Below the pieces are notes generated by a model. It was not told the origin of the DNA. It made no database searches and was given only the letters and a program-made list of their open reading frames with translations. This document shows, piece after piece, positions 1-7,414 of a DNA stretch of 23,935 nt; the first letter of the stretch is position 1; each line of letters begins with the position of its first letter. The stretch is from NCBI GenBank assembly GCA_002315015.1, contig DCEX01000017.1:529-24463 (forward strand). The letters are read 5' to 3'. Position numbers and translations under genes: made by a program. This stretch comes from Faecalibacterium sp. UBA1819 (GTDB taxonomy: Bacteria; Bacillota; Clostridia; Oscillospirales; Ruminococcaceae).

Positions 1-219
1 TGGATATTGATAAACTGATACCTTTAAGCCCCTGCTTTTAACTTGTGAGCGGTTTTGGTTCTCTGGTGGATATTGATAAACTGATACATGAAGGAGCTTT
101 ACAAAGCGGCGTATCGGGTTTTGGTTCTCTGGTGGATATTGATAAACTGATACTGACCGCATGTATCTGGCGGTACTTGTGCTGTTTTGGTTCTCTGATG
201 GATATTGATAAACTGACAT
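1..219 (+). CRISPR. CRISPR array, leader-distal end (3 full spacers)
   Basis: There are three complete 36-nt repeat units at 52-87, 118-153 and 184-219, and the 3' 21 nt of another at 1-21. The repeat begins GTTTTGGTTCTCTG and ends ATAAACTGATAC. Spacers at 22-51, 88-117 and 154-183 are each exactly 30 nt and unrelated to each other. The last repeat is degenerate (G to A at its position 15, and an altered end), which marks the leader-distal end, so the leader and older context lie left of the window and transcription is probably rightward. The 36/30 geometry and GTTTT start fit type II best, but types V and VI share this geometry. No cas gene is visible here, so the type is inference. Confidence 0.95.
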
Positions 220-227
220 AAACACAC

Positions 228-263
228 AGCTCCCCTGCCGTTTGGCAAGGGAGCTGATTTTTT
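228..263 (+). terminator. Intrinsic terminator after the CRISPR array
   Basis: AGCTCCC (228-234) pairs with GGGAGCT (249-255). After one mismatch the inner TGCC pairs with GGCA around a GTTT loop. A run of six T follows at 258-263. The T-run lies on the plus side, so it fits the end of the pre-crRNA transcript. It may also stop asnS transcripts from the other side, where the T-tract is poor. Confidence 0.75.
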
Positions 264-275
264 GTATCTTCTTTT

Positions 276-1661
276 TTAGAAGCCGCCTGCGGTGCGGGGG
301 AAGGGGATGACGTCGCGGATATTGGGAATGCCCGTTAAATACATAATCAGGCGCTCGAAGCCAAGGCCGAAGCCGGCGTGTTCGACGCTGCCGAAGCGGC
401 GCAAATCAAGGAACCACTCATAATCTTCGCGGTTCAAGCCCTTTTCCTCCATCAGCGAAAGCAGCACATCCATGCGCTCCTCACGCTGAGAGCCGCCAAT
501 CAGCTCACCGATGCCCGGCACCAGCATATCGGCCGCCGCCACGGTTTTGCCGTCGTCGTTCAGGCGCATATAGAAGCTTTTAATCTCCTTCGGGTAATCG
601 GTGACGAACACGGGCTTTTTATACACCTGCTCGGTCAAATAGCGCTCATGCTCGGTCTGCAAGTCCACGCCCCACTCCACAGGATACTGGAATTCGGCGT
701 TATTCTTCTTCAAAATTTCTACTGCCTCGGTATAGCTGACACGCGCAAAGTCGTTGCTTACCACATTGTTCAGCTTATCGAGCAGTTCTTTATCGAAAAA
801 GCGATTGAAAAATTCCAGCTCGTCGCGGCAATGCTCCATCACATAGCCGATGACGCTTTTGATCATCGCCTCGGCGCAGTCCATATCATCGCGCAGGTCG
901 GCAAACGCCAGCTCCGGCTCAATCATCCAGAACTCGGCGGCATGGCGCGGCGTGTTGGAGTTTTCGGCGCGGAAGGTGGGGCCGAAGGTGTACACGTTGC
1001 CCATAGCGGTTGCCATCGCCTCGGCTTCCAGCTGGCCGGACACGGTCAGATTGGTGCTGCGGCCAAAGAAGTCCTGCGAAAAGTCCACTTTTCCATCTTC
1101 GGTGCGGGGGACGTTGTCAAAATCCATTGTGGTGACGCGGAACATCTCACCCGCGCCCTCGCAGTCGGAACCCGTGATAATGGGCGTGTGAACATACACA
1201 AAGCCCTGCTCTTGGAAAAACTTGTGGATGGCATAGGCGGCGGCACTGCGCACGCGGAACGCTGCACTAAAGGTATTCGTGCGGGCGCGCAGGTGCGGCA
1301 TAGTGCGCAAAAACTCCACGGTGTGGCGCTTTTTCTGCAAAGGATAATCGCTGGGGCAAGTGCCAAGCACTTCCACGCTGTCGGCGTTGATTTCCAGCGG
1401 CTGCTTTGCCTCCGGCGTCAACACGACAACGCCTTTCACGCGCAGGCTGGTGCCGACGCCTGCTTTGGCAATCTCTTTATAATTCTCCAGCTTTTGCGCT
1501 TCAAAAACCACTTGAAGCGAAGAAAAGCACGAGCCGTCGGAAAGCTCGATAAAGCCGATGTTTTTGGAATCGCGGACGGTTTTTGCCCAGCCGCATACAG
1601 TGATGGTTTCGCCGCCTTGGAAGCTGCCGCGCAATAAGCTTTTAATGGGGGTGTGCTGCAT
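276..1661 (-). CDS. asnS: Asparaginyl-tRNA synthetase
   Basis: 461 aa cytosolic class II aminoacyl-tRNA synthetase that charges tRNA-Asn with asparagine using ATP. An N-terminal OB-fold anticodon-binding domain (about residues 15-100) is followed by the class II catalytic core. Motif 2 is seen as [15 protein letters not shown] (about 230-244), and motif 3 lies near the C-terminus (GFGLGFER, about 430-437). The length is normal for bacterial AsnRS, and the Asn-type motif 2 argues against AspRS or LysRS. The ATG start is preceded by a good ribosome site (AAGGAGG at 1667-1673). The gene is monocistronic and sits behind a T-box leader, so it should be induced when uncharged tRNA-Asn accumulates. 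No irregularities seen. Confidence 0.97.
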   Translation of the reverse strand: MQHTPIKSLLRGSFQGGETITVCGWAKTVRDSKNIGFIELSDGSCFSSLQVVFEAQKLENYKEIAKAGVGTSLRVKGVVVLTPEAKQPLEINADSVEVLGTCPSDYPLQKKRHTVEFLRTMPHLRARTNTFSAAFRVRSAAAYAIHKFFQEQGFVYVHTPIITGSDCEGAGEMFRVTTMDFDNVPRTEDGKVDFSQDFFGRSTNLTVSGQLEAEAMATAMGNVYTFGPTFRAENSNTPRHAAEFWMIEPELAFADLRDDMDCAEAMIKSVIGYVMEHCRDELEFFNRFFDKELLDKLNNVVSNDFARVSYTEAVEILKKNNAEFQYPVEWGVDLQTEHERYLTEQVYKKPVFVTDYPKEIKSFYMRLNDDGKTVAAADMLVPGIGELIGGSQREERMDVLLSLMEEKGLNREDYEWFLDLRRFGSVEHAGFGLGFERLIMYLTGIPNIRDVIPFPRTAGGF

Positions 1662-1682
1662 GGTAATTTCCTCCTTAAAAAT

Positions 1683-1998
1683 AAAAAAATCCGACAGCCT
1701 TGGTTCCTCCTTGTGACGGACACAGCAAACTGTGCCGCACTTTAGGACGAATCGCTGTCAGAATCCGCGGTGCCACCTAAATTACCGAAAAAGTGTTCGG
1801 TCGCTTTTGACGTTCCGTTGTTGAAACGCTGCCGCTGTAACGTGCGGCTCACGGCGCACCTACTGCCGCCGGGGCGGGTTCGGCTTGCGGCTCGGGAGGG
1901 TTCTTCGGCGCGGCTCTTTGCGCAGGGCTTTCACCATCCCCTGCTCGCTTTGGCGGAACACCGCGTGTACTTTTCTCCGTCGTTGCCTGTATCGTTTG
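1683..1998 (-). promoter_or_regulatory. T-box riboswitch leader of asnS
   Basis: Read on the minus strand, the leader holds the conserved T-box core AGGTGGCACCGCGG (1765-1778). It is followed by a terminator whose stem TCTGACAGC/GCTGTCGGA (1754-1762 with 1690-1698) ends in a T-rich tract (1683-1689). Upstream is a Stem I-like region with an AAAAGTA element and a candidate specifier triplet AAC (1900-1902), an Asn codon matching the downstream gene. Uncharged tRNA-Asn would pair with the T-box core, favour the antiterminator and allow read-through into asnS. The core and terminator are seen directly; the specifier assignment is less sure, because the base after it is C rather than the usual purine. 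Confidence 0.9.
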
Positions 1999-2004
1999 GT
2001 ATTG

Positions 2005-2033
2005 ATTGTATCACCGCCTTTTGCCCTTGTCAA
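2005..2033 (-). promoter_or_regulatory. Promoter of the asnS T-box transcript
   Basis: On the minus strand a perfect -35 TTGACA (2028-2033) is spaced 17 nt from a -10 TACAAT (2005-2010). The predicted start is near 1998, just ahead of the T-box Stem I. Confidence 0.8.
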
Positions 2034-2117
2034 GCCTTTTTGCCGTGCGGTTTGGGCTGTTGCTGGGCAGGGGCTGCTTTTGAAACAGAAACCCCTGCTT
2101 CACACAACATTTTTATA

Positions 2118-2146
2118 TGGTGAAAACAGCGCTCTTTCCTTATAAT
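2118..2146 (+). promoter_or_regulatory. Probable galT promoter
   Basis: A perfect -10 TATAAT lies at 2141-2146. The -35 position (about 2118-2123, TGGTGA) is weak. Transcription would start about 55 nt before the galT start codon. No operator or catabolite site was recognised. Confidence 0.4.
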
Positions 2147-2208
2147 AAAGTAAAATAGTTTTGTTTTTTGCTACAAATTCGCAGCACATGGAAATGGAGG
2201 ACTTTGTT

Positions 2209-3750
2209 ATGAACAACACCGCCCAAAACATCGAGCGGCTTTTGCAGTTTGGTGTGCAGCACAAGCTGATTGCACCGCTGGATGTACTTGTTGCACGCAA
2301 TACGCTTTTGGATTTATTCGGCTTGGCAGAGCCTTACGAGGGTGCCGTGCCCGAAGAACATTTCGACACGCCCACCGAGCTTTTGGAGCTTTTGCTGGAC
2401 GATGCCGCCGAAAAAGAGCTGTTTGATAACGAAGTACCCGCTCTGCGCGTAAATTTTGAAGCGCGTATCATGGGTGCGTTGATGCCCCGCGAAAGCGAGG
2501 TTGCCACACGTTTTCATCAGCTGTGGAAAACCGATGGCATTCAGGCTGCTACCGACTATTTCTATGACCTGTGCATTACGTCCAACTACATTCGCACTGC
2601 GCAGATTGCCAAGAATATCAAGTGGGACTATCCCTGCAAATACGGCAATCTGGAAATTACCATCAACTTGACCAAGCCGGAAAAAGACCCCAAGACCATC
2701 GCACTGGAGAAGCTCCAGCCCGCCGCCAGCTACCCGAAATGTATGCTGTGCATTGAAAACATCGGCTATGCGGGCCGCGTGAATTTCCCTGCGCGCCAAA
2801 ACCATCGCGTTGTACCGATCAATTTGTGCGGCAAAGAGTGGTTCTTGCAATACAGCCCGTATGTATACTACAACGAGCACTGCATTATTTTCGATTCTGA
2901 ACACGCCGACATGCGCATCAACCCCGGCACGTTTGCACAAATTTTCGATTTTGTACGCCAATTCCCGCACTACACCTGCGGTTCTAATGCCGATTTGCCC
3001 ATTGTTGGCGGCAGCATTTTGAGCCACATGCATTTCCAGGGTGGCCGCTATGAGTTCCCGATGCAGCGTGCAGCAGCTTTGGCGCATTTCAAATGTCCCG
3101 ATTTGCCCGACATCACGGTGGAAACCATCCGCTGGCCGGTAAGCACCGTGCGCGTAAGCGGTCACGACACCGCTCAACTGCTCGCTTTTGCTGAGCGCGT
3201 GCTGTCCACATGGCGCGGTTACTCCGACCCGGAGGCCGACGTGCTGGCATACACCGAGGAAAACGGTACTGCTACTCCGCACAACACCATCACGCCGATT
3301 TTACGCTACGATGCCGAAAAGGGTTACATTCTCGATTTGGTGCCGCGCAACAACCGCACCACAGAGGAGTACCCGGAAGGTATTTTTCATCCGCATCGTG
3401 AAATCCACCACATCAAGAAAGAGAACATCGGCTTAATTGAGGTGATGGGGCTTGCGATTCTGCCCGGCCGCTTGGAAAAACAATCGGCTGAGATTGCGGC
3501 TGTGCTCTCCGGCAAAGCCGACGCGGCAAAAGCCAAAGAGGAAATGCCGGTTCATGCTGACTGGATTGACTTCTTGGTGGAGAAATACGGCACCGCACTT
3601 TCTGCATCCGAAGCACAAAACGCTGTACGCACCGAGATTGGCGCCAAGTTTGAAACTTGCTTGGAACATGCCGGTGTATTTAAGCAAACCCCGGAAGGAA
3701 ATGCTGCCTTTGCCCGTTTCCTGTCCAAAGTGGGCTGCGTAGAAGTATAA
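2209..3750 (+). CDS. galT: UDP-glucose--hexose-1-phosphate uridylyltransferase (class 2 GalT)
   Basis: 513 aa enzyme of the Leloir pathway. It transfers UMP between UDP-glucose and galactose-1-phosphate through a uridylyl-histidine intermediate in the cytosol. The sequence is the long Firmicutes GalT class, not the short E. coli type. It has NFPARQNHRVVPINL (about residues 192-206) and the histidine motif HMHFQGG (about 273-279) that replaces the classical HPHxQ. The start is the ATG at 2209, preceded by TGGAGG at 2195-2200. An upstream in-frame TTG at 2161 has no ribosome site. galK and galE are not adjacent, so the gene stands alone with its own promoter and terminator. Confidence 0.95.
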   Translation: MNNTAQNIERLLQFGVQHKLIAPLDVLVARNTLLDLFGLAEPYEGAVPEEHFDTPTELLELLLDDAAEKELFDNEVPALRVNFEARIMGALMPRESEVATRFHQLWKTDGIQAATDYFYDLCITSNYIRTAQIAKNIKWDYPCKYGNLEITINLTKPEKDPKTIALEKLQPAASYPKCMLCIENIGYAGRVNFPARQNHRVVPINLCGKEWFLQYSPYVYYNEHCIIFDSEHADMRINPGTFAQIFDFVRQFPHYTCGSNADLPIVGGSILSHMHFQGGRYEFPMQRAAALAHFKCPDLPDITVETIRWPVSTVRVSGHDTAQLLAFAERVLSTWRGYSDPEADVLAYTEENGTATPHNTITPILRYDAEKGYILDLVPRNNRTTEEYPEGIFHPHREIHHIKKENIGLIEVMGLAILPGRLEKQSAEIAAVLSGKADAAKAKEEMPVHADWIDFLVEKYGTALSASEAQNAVRTEIGAKFETCLEHAGVFKQTPEGNAAFARFLSKVGCVEV

Positions 3751-3770
3751 TTACCCTATCAATCAAAAAG

Positions 3771-3809
3771 CGCCCTCGATCTGCTGCAAGCACATCGGGG
3801 GCGTTCTTT
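3771..3809 (+). terminator. galT terminator
   Basis: A 10-bp stem, CGCCCTCGAT (3771-3780) with ATCGGGGGCG (3794-3803, one G-T pair), is followed by TTCTTT. It lies 20 nt after the galT stop. Confidence 0.75.
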
Positions 3810-3899
3810 AAATTCTCTTTTAGTAATATTTTTACTATTTATTCCAATTTGTAATTTTATATAACCTAAAGTAATTTTACTTATAAAATATACTATCAG

Positions 3900-4190
3900 T
3901 TAAAATGTTGGGTGATTTTTGGCCTCTTTCCAACGGGCAAGCTGCTGCTCATATTGCGCGGCAATCCAGCTTTCGGCTTCGCTCAGCCCTTCTTCGGTAA
4001 GGTCAAATTGTTCGGTTGTTTTTTCGCTTTCATCTGTATGGGCAAAGTTCCAGGGCTGCGGCCAAACAGCTGCACAAAAGCGCTCCTCATCAATCCAAAC
4101 GCGCCAGCGCATTCCTTGATAAGAGCCGGAGTAAGATTTGTTGGCCCGAATAAATGTCATTCCCGGAACTTTGGCAATCTCGTTTGCCAT
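3900..4190 (-). CDS. Conserved small protein downstream of a glutaredoxin-like gene
   Basis: 96 aa. The start is the ATG at 4190, preceded by AGGAGGG, 2 nt after the stop of the CxxC protein gene, so the two are one operon and probably translationally coupled. An upstream in-frame extension lies inside the neighbouring gene and was rejected. The protein is aromatic-rich in the middle (MRWRVWIDE, VWPQPWNF), with an acidic, helical second half (TEEGLSEAESWIAAQYEQ). No catalytic motif, signal peptide or membrane segment is visible. I know similar small proteins beside glutaredoxin-like genes in Clostridia, but not their function. Confidence 0.75.
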   Translation of the reverse strand: MANEIAKVPGMTFIRANKSYSGSYQGMRWRVWIDEERFCAAVWPQPWNFAHTDESEKTTEQFDLTEEGLSEAESWIAAQYEQQLARWKEAKNHPTF

Positions 4191-4192
4191 TG

Positions 4193-4474
4193 TTATCCCT
4201 CCTGCGCCGTGTCCAGCATGGCACACGCTTTTTCGGCGTCGAGCAGCACTTCGCCGTTTTCCATTACAAAGCACGGAATGCCGATATTCCCTGCCGCTCG
4301 CAGCTCGTCAAACACATGGTTTTTATCACGCACCGCCAAAAAATCTTTTAAGTTCTGTGTGCTTTCGGTAATATCGACCCATGTCCAGCCGCCTTTTTCC
4401 GGGTGTTCACCCAGCCACTGCTTTAATTCCACACAATCTGCACAAATCATGGTGCCGTAAATGGTTGCTTTCAC
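4193..4474 (-). CDS. Glutaredoxin/thioredoxin-fold protein, CxxC type
   Basis: 93 aa. The N-terminus KATIYGTMICADC carries a CADC redox motif (about residues 11-14) at the end of the first beta strand. A cis-Pro-type segment GIPCFVMENGE (about 64-74) follows, both typical of small glutaredoxins. It is probably a cytosolic thiol-disulfide or metal-handling protein; the substrate is unknown. The start is GTG at 4472-4474, preceded by AAGGTGG at about 8 nt. An ATG 5 nt upstream is in another frame. It is the first gene of a two-gene operon with the small protein ending at 3900. Confidence 0.8.
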   Translation of the reverse strand: MKATIYGTMICADCVELKQWLGEHPEKGGWTWVDITESTQNLKDFLAVRDKNHVFDELRAAGNIGIPCFVMENGEVLLDAEKACAMLDTAQEG

Positions 4475-4506
4475 CGTTCATTCCACCTTTTTGCATTATT
4501 TTCTTG

Positions 4507-4535
4507 ATTATAGCGTACACTGGAGTGAAGTGCAA
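4507..4535 (-). promoter_or_regulatory. Promoter of the glutaredoxin-like operon
   Basis: On the minus strand, -35 TTGCAC (4530-4535), 17-nt spacer, -10 TATAAT (4507-4512). The start codon lies about 25 nt beyond the expected transcript start. Confidence 0.7.
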
Positions 4536-4545
4536 GCACACAGAA

Positions 4546-4579
4546 CGATGCCCGCAAGCGGACGAACCTGCGGGCATCG
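4546..4579 (-). terminator. Hairpin, possible terminator of the large RNA
   Basis: A perfect 11-bp stem, CGATGCCCGCA (4546-4556) with TGCGGGCATCG (4569-4579). On the minus strand it is followed by TTCTGTGTGCTT, only moderately U-rich; on the plus strand there is no T-run. It sits immediately before the -35 of the glutaredoxin-like operon, a position where a terminator would be expected. Confidence 0.45.
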
Positions 4580-4749
4580 GAAGAAACACATATTAAATTG
4601 TCGAATACCTTTTCCAAAAGAACCAAACGGGCGATTTCACTTTTGGTGAACCTTTGGAAAACAAGTTTCACAGGCAACTCTGCTTTGTGAAAAAGAGCGG
4701 CTATGGACGAAACCGGTTCAGCCGGAAAACGTCATGCTTATTTGCCCTC

Positions 4750-4772
4750 GTACATGGGAATCGACCCTTTCT
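4750..4772 (-). repeat. Repeated RNA motif, copy A
   Basis: Minus strand reads AGAAAGGG, TCGATT, CCCATGTAC: a GGG/CCC hairpin with a T-loop-like interior and a conserved ATGTAC tail. Shared with copies B and C. Confidence 0.55.
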
Positions 4773-4988
4773 GGAAAAGAGAAACAAAAAAGACGAAAGA
4801 CGATTTTTTACAGGTAGAAAAGGTAGCTGCGTAAACAACTCAGGCATTCTACTTTGCCTTGGGGAAATCACAAAACATGATGTCCACCTACCAACTTATT
4901 TTTTAACGTGCGGTTTAAACACAACCCTGTTTCAAAACTTTTATTGTCTTAGAGCCTTTTCTTTTGGACTCCCGAACGAAATGTCTCA

Positions 4989-5011
4989 GTACATGGGACT
5001 CTACCCTTTCC
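4989..5011 (-). repeat. Repeated RNA motif, copy B
   Basis: Minus strand reads GGAAAGGG, TAGAGT, CCCATGTAC. Same frame of GAAAGGG, six-base loop and CCCATGTAC as copy A, 239 nt away. Confidence 0.55.
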
Positions 5012-5895
5012 TTTTAATATTCAAGCAGTCTCGCTAACCTCAAAACCATAGGCATCGCCGCTTTCTTTTTATGATCGAAAGGGCTTACACCACTTTCTAT
5101 CTATCCAAACCGAAAACTCGGTTTGTTGTGTCCGAACAATCGGAACACTTATAGGCAATTCAAAAGCGCTTTGATTGCTGCTTTTAACTGCCCCCAGCCA
5201 ACAATTCCTCATCGTGCCAAACACTGCCTATCTGTGAATGATATAAAACAATCATAATCTTCTAAGGGCTTACTTTGCGGCTCCTTTTTTCATGCAGATT
5301 ATCTGCGAAACGAAAAGCTGAACATTTAAAAATATGCAAGCACATCTGCTGCTTATCCCAACTCTGTCCGGGGCTTTTCGGTTGTCCGCTGCGGCCTTAG
5401 GCTCACAAGGCACTGGTACAATATTCTTTGTTATGGCTTACCCTAAACTCCCCTTTTCAGCTTATCATTGAAAGATGGTAATCCACTCTCGAAACTTTTG
5501 GGGGAACTTTGCGGGCTTCCCGGTCGAAACCATTTCAAACACTTCGAAACCTTGTGCCAAAACAAAACGGGCACGAATGATATTCTTTGATTGTTGTTTT
5601 CATGGCGGTCGCTGTATCCTTTCTTTACAAGATACAGAGTCAATACATCGGGATTTGTGCTCGTTGCAAGAAAGCCAAAGAAAATAAATTTTAATTTTTT
5701 CTTTTTCTTTCTTTTATGCAGAGCGCATAAGCTCCAAACGATTTTTCCGCTCTATTTTGTATTGCAGCCTCATCTCCTGCCGGCTTTCTCGTCACCGTAC
5801 AACTCCGGGCTGTCAAACAAGTTCTAATCACTTCGATGGAAGCGGTTCGTTATGAGTTATACGCCCTGCACCAACTGCACGGGTTCTTCAGTGTG

Positions 5896-5919
5896 GTACA
5901 TGGGGCTCAACTCCTTTCT
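5896..5919 (-). repeat. Repeated RNA motif, copy C
   Basis: Minus strand reads AGAAAGGAG, TTGAG, CCCCATGTAC. The stem GGAG/CCCC keeps pairing by one G-U and compensating bases. It lies within the first 35 nt of the predicted transcript. Confidence 0.5.
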
Positions 5920-5933
5920 GTTATCTTGGTTAT

Positions 5934-5962
5934 ATTATACCCCCGTTTTCCGCCCGTGTCTA
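5934..5962 (-). promoter_or_regulatory. Promoter of the candidate large RNA
   Basis: On the minus strand, -35 TAGACA (5957-5962, 5 of 6 consensus), spacer exactly 17 nt, -10 TATAAT (5934-5939, perfect). No minus-strand coding gene follows for 1.4 kb. Confidence 0.6.
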
Positions 5963-6030
5963 TTCGCATATCGCATGGATTTGTGCTGCTTTTTATGGAA
6001 CTTTCGCGCATATCTTTTTCACCTGATTTG

Positions 6031-6073
6031 TGCTATAATAAAAATGTTGCGGTGTCAAAAGATACCGCTTTTT
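6031..6073 (+). terminator. Intrinsic terminator, with an extended -10-like sequence just before it
   Basis: GCGGTGTC (6049-6056) pairs with GATACCGC (6061-6068) around AAAA, followed by TTTTT (6069-6073). The sequence TGCTATAAT at 6031-6039 directly precedes it and resembles an extended -10. Either this is a chance match, or a very short transcript is made and stopped at once. The hairpin insulates the gene at 6190 from anything upstream. Confidence 0.6.
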
Positions 6074-6119
6074 CGTTTTCAAAAATTCGCGCTTTCCTCT
6101 TTCCCCACCGACACTTCCG

Positions 6120-6128
6120 TGATATAAT
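6120..6128 (+). promoter_or_regulatory. Extended -10 promoter for the DUF3783 gene
   Basis: TGATATAAT (TG at 6120-6121, TATAAT at 6123-6128), with no good -35 at the right distance. It lies about 60 nt before the start codon at 6190 and after the terminator at 6049-6073. Confidence 0.45.
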
Positions 6129-6189
6129 GAGCAAAGAGCGTCGAAATATGGCGGCGCCCGATTGTTGACACAGAAAAGGAGCACTGTTC

Positions 6190-6570
6190 ATGAAAGCTCA
6201 TATTACGTCTGCGCCTCCTACCGCGCTGTGCTATGGCGTCAGCGATGATGTAAAGGCCGTTTTGCGCGAGCAGGAAATTGTAATGAAAGAAATTCGTCCC
6301 GATGAGCTGGGATGTGAGGTAGGTTCTTTTTTAGGGCGTGGACGCACGCGCACCGGTGCACCCGCTGTTCCGCCGACGGAATCTTTGCTGCTGATGGCTG
6401 ATTTCAGCCGCGCACAAATGAACCGTTTGCTGGATGCTTTGCGTGCTGCACAGGCTGCCGTAGACTTCAAAGCAGTGCTGACGCCCACCAACCGTGATTG
6501 GACGGTGGCAGATTTAATGAAAGAGCTGGCACGCGAGCGTGCCGCGATGCAAGGGAGAGTAGAAGCATGA
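6190..6570 (+). CDS. DUF3783 family protein
   Basis: 126 aa soluble protein. It resembles DUF3783: an N-terminal alpha/beta segment (CYGVSDDVKAVLREQEI), a central hydrophobic strand (LLLMADFS), a helix (MNRLLDALRAA) and the characteristic C-terminal AVLTPTNRDWTVADLMKEL (about residues 95-113). The function of the family is not known. AAGGAG at 6175-6180 supports the ATG at 6190. Its stop overlaps the next gene's start (ATGA at 6567-6570), so the two are coupled. The region around residues 45-60 (GRGRTRTGAPAVPPTE) looks like a flexible insertion. Confidence 0.8.
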   Translation: MKAHITSAPPTALCYGVSDDVKAVLREQEIVMKEIRPDELGCEVGSFLGRGRTRTGAPAVPPTESLLLMADFSRAQMNRLLDALRAAQAAVDFKAVLTPTNRDWTVADLMKELARERAAMQGRVEA

Positions 6571-6968
6571 ATCCATCCAACCTGTTTTCCGAGATTCGCA
6601 ACTCAAAATGTGCAGCCTTTGTGTTTGAAAAATCGCCGGGCGGCGCAAACCGTTTTCGTGACCGCGTCATTTTTTATTATGACGGCAAAGTTCGCTTTGA
6701 ACGTTACTGCATGGGCGAAGCCGCAGGCAAGGTGTGCGAGCTGACCGCCGAGTCTCTGGACGAGCGCGGCGCGATTGCATGGAATTACGACGATTGTTCT
6801 TACAGCAAAAAGGAAGAAGCCCCAAAGGTACTTACCGGTGCGGGCCGCGGCGGCCTTGTGTTTGACGGCAAAGTGTCGCTTTGGCAAAAGCACAGCGAGC
6901 TGAAAAGCGACCCCGACCACGGGTATGGCTTTTTCAAAATGCTGTGGTGGCGTTTATTTAAAAAATAA
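6567..6968 (+). CDS. Unknown protein coupled to the DUF3783 gene
   Basis: 133 aa. The start ATG (6567) overlaps the upstream stop, and AAGGGAG lies 8-14 nt before it. The longer in-frame opening is inside the upstream gene and was rejected. The sequence is polar with short beta-type stretches (VIFYYDGKVRFERY, GLVFDGKVSLWQK), no signal peptide and no membrane helix. It ends in a basic aromatic tail (FFKMLWWRLFKK). I do not recognise the family. Translational coupling suggests it acts with the DUF3783 protein. A strong terminator follows 20 nt after its stop. Confidence 0.75.
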   Translation: MNPSNLFSEIRNSKCAAFVFEKSPGGANRFRDRVIFYYDGKVRFERYCMGEAAGKVCELTAESLDERGAIAWNYDDCSYSKKEEAPKVLTGAGRGGLVFDGKVSLWQKHSELKSDPDHGYGFFKMLWWRLFKK

Positions 6969-6982
6969 AGGAAAAATGTTTC

Positions 6983-7028
6983 AAAAAAGGATGGGCAAAC
7001 GAAACGCTTCGTTTGCCCATCCTTTTTT
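6983..7028. terminator. Bidirectional terminator
   Basis: A 15-bp perfect stem, GGATGGGCAAACGAA (6989-7003) with its complement (7008-7022), flanked by A6 and T6. It serves the plus-strand pair ending at 6968 and the minus-strand DUF2752 gene ending at 7027. Confidence 0.9.
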
Positions 7029-7410
7029 AAATCCAACCCAATGCGGCCGCGTTGCGAAACACGCAAAACAGCACTAAAATCACTGCACACACCGCAACCA
7101 GAACATCTGCCCAGCGCGGCAAAGCCCAGCTGCCTGTGCGCAGCCAGTGAAGGACGATGTATCCCCCAAGAAAAAAGAAAACCGGTAAAAGCAAAAATAC
7201 TGCGGCATTGCTTTGATAAGCTGCGGAAAAGTCCCCCTTCAAAAGCGCTGATGTCATGCGCGTCACGCCGCAGCCCGGGCATTGCAGCCCGGTCAAGCTG
7301 TAAAACACGCAGGGGATGCCCATACCATGGTCGCTCAGCCACACGCCAAGCAGCAGCAACAGCAATAAAAGCGGCACAATGCGTGCCGCTTTCTGCAACC
7401 GTTTTTTCAA
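7027..7410 (-). CDS. DUF2752 membrane protein
   Basis: 127 aa from a TTG at 7408-7410. This start is chosen because AGAAGG lies 7 nt before it, inside the end of the upstream gene; another TTG at 7428 lacks a ribosome site. The DUF2752 hallmark GLQCPGCGVTRM is at about residues 42-53, after the first transmembrane helix. Two further hydrophobic segments follow (AVFLLLPVFFFLGGYIV and ADVLVAVCAVILVLFCVF). It is an inner-membrane protein of unknown function. It starts 4 nt after the stop of the DUF4234 gene, so the two form one operon. Confidence 0.85.
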   Translation of the reverse strand: MKKRLQKAARIVPLLLLLLLLGVWLSDHGMGIPCVFYSLTGLQCPGCGVTRMTSALLKGDFSAAYQSNAAVFLLLPVFFFLGGYIVLHWLRTGSWALPRWADVLVAVCAVILVLFCVFRNAAALGWI

Positions 7411-7414
7411 ACCA

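Larger units (their letters stand above)
4540..5927 (-). ncRNA. Candidate large structured non-coding RNA
   Basis: About 1.4 kb with no ORF that has a plausible ribosome site and protein-like composition on either strand, yet it is not low-complexity. A near-consensus minus-strand promoter (5934-5962) points into it, and an 11-bp GC-rich hairpin (4546-4579) closes it. Local stems include 5107-5124 (AAACCGA/TCGGTTT), 5128-5148 (TCCGA/TCGGA), 5151-5157 with 5225-5231 (enclosing about 67 nt), 5294-5306 and 5612-5637 (CTGTATC/GATACAG). Motifs recur: GTAAGCC three times, GTTTCGA three times within 62 nt, and a 23-24 nt hairpin motif ending CCCATGTAC three times. These are features of large ornate bacterial RNAs such as ROOL or GOLLD, but I cannot assign a family. 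Ends are approximate, and orientation rests on the promoter. Confidence 0.5.

Noticed and set aside
378..1637. Long plus-strand open frame opposite asnS
   Set aside because: It is an antisense shadow of a clear asnS gene; it has no ribosome site and no protein-family features, only His/Ala/Arg-rich antisense composition.
2314..3282. Long minus-strand open frame opposite galT
   Set aside because: Antisense shadow of galT, caused by high GC at third positions; no ribosome site or recognisable motif.
4654..5037. 127-codon plus-strand open frame in the non-coding region
   Set aside because: No ribosome site, no domain, and composition like translated structured RNA; it includes two of the repeated hairpin motifs, which are better explained at RNA level.
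4590..5930. Group II intron or retron as an explanation of the non-coding region
   Set aside because: No domain V-like hairpin, no GUGYG-type 5' end and no reverse transcriptase nearby.
4590..6070. tmRNA, RNase P RNA or 6S RNA
   Set aside because: The conserved core sequences of tmRNA and RNase P were looked for on both strands and not seen; the locus is also too long for 6S RNA.
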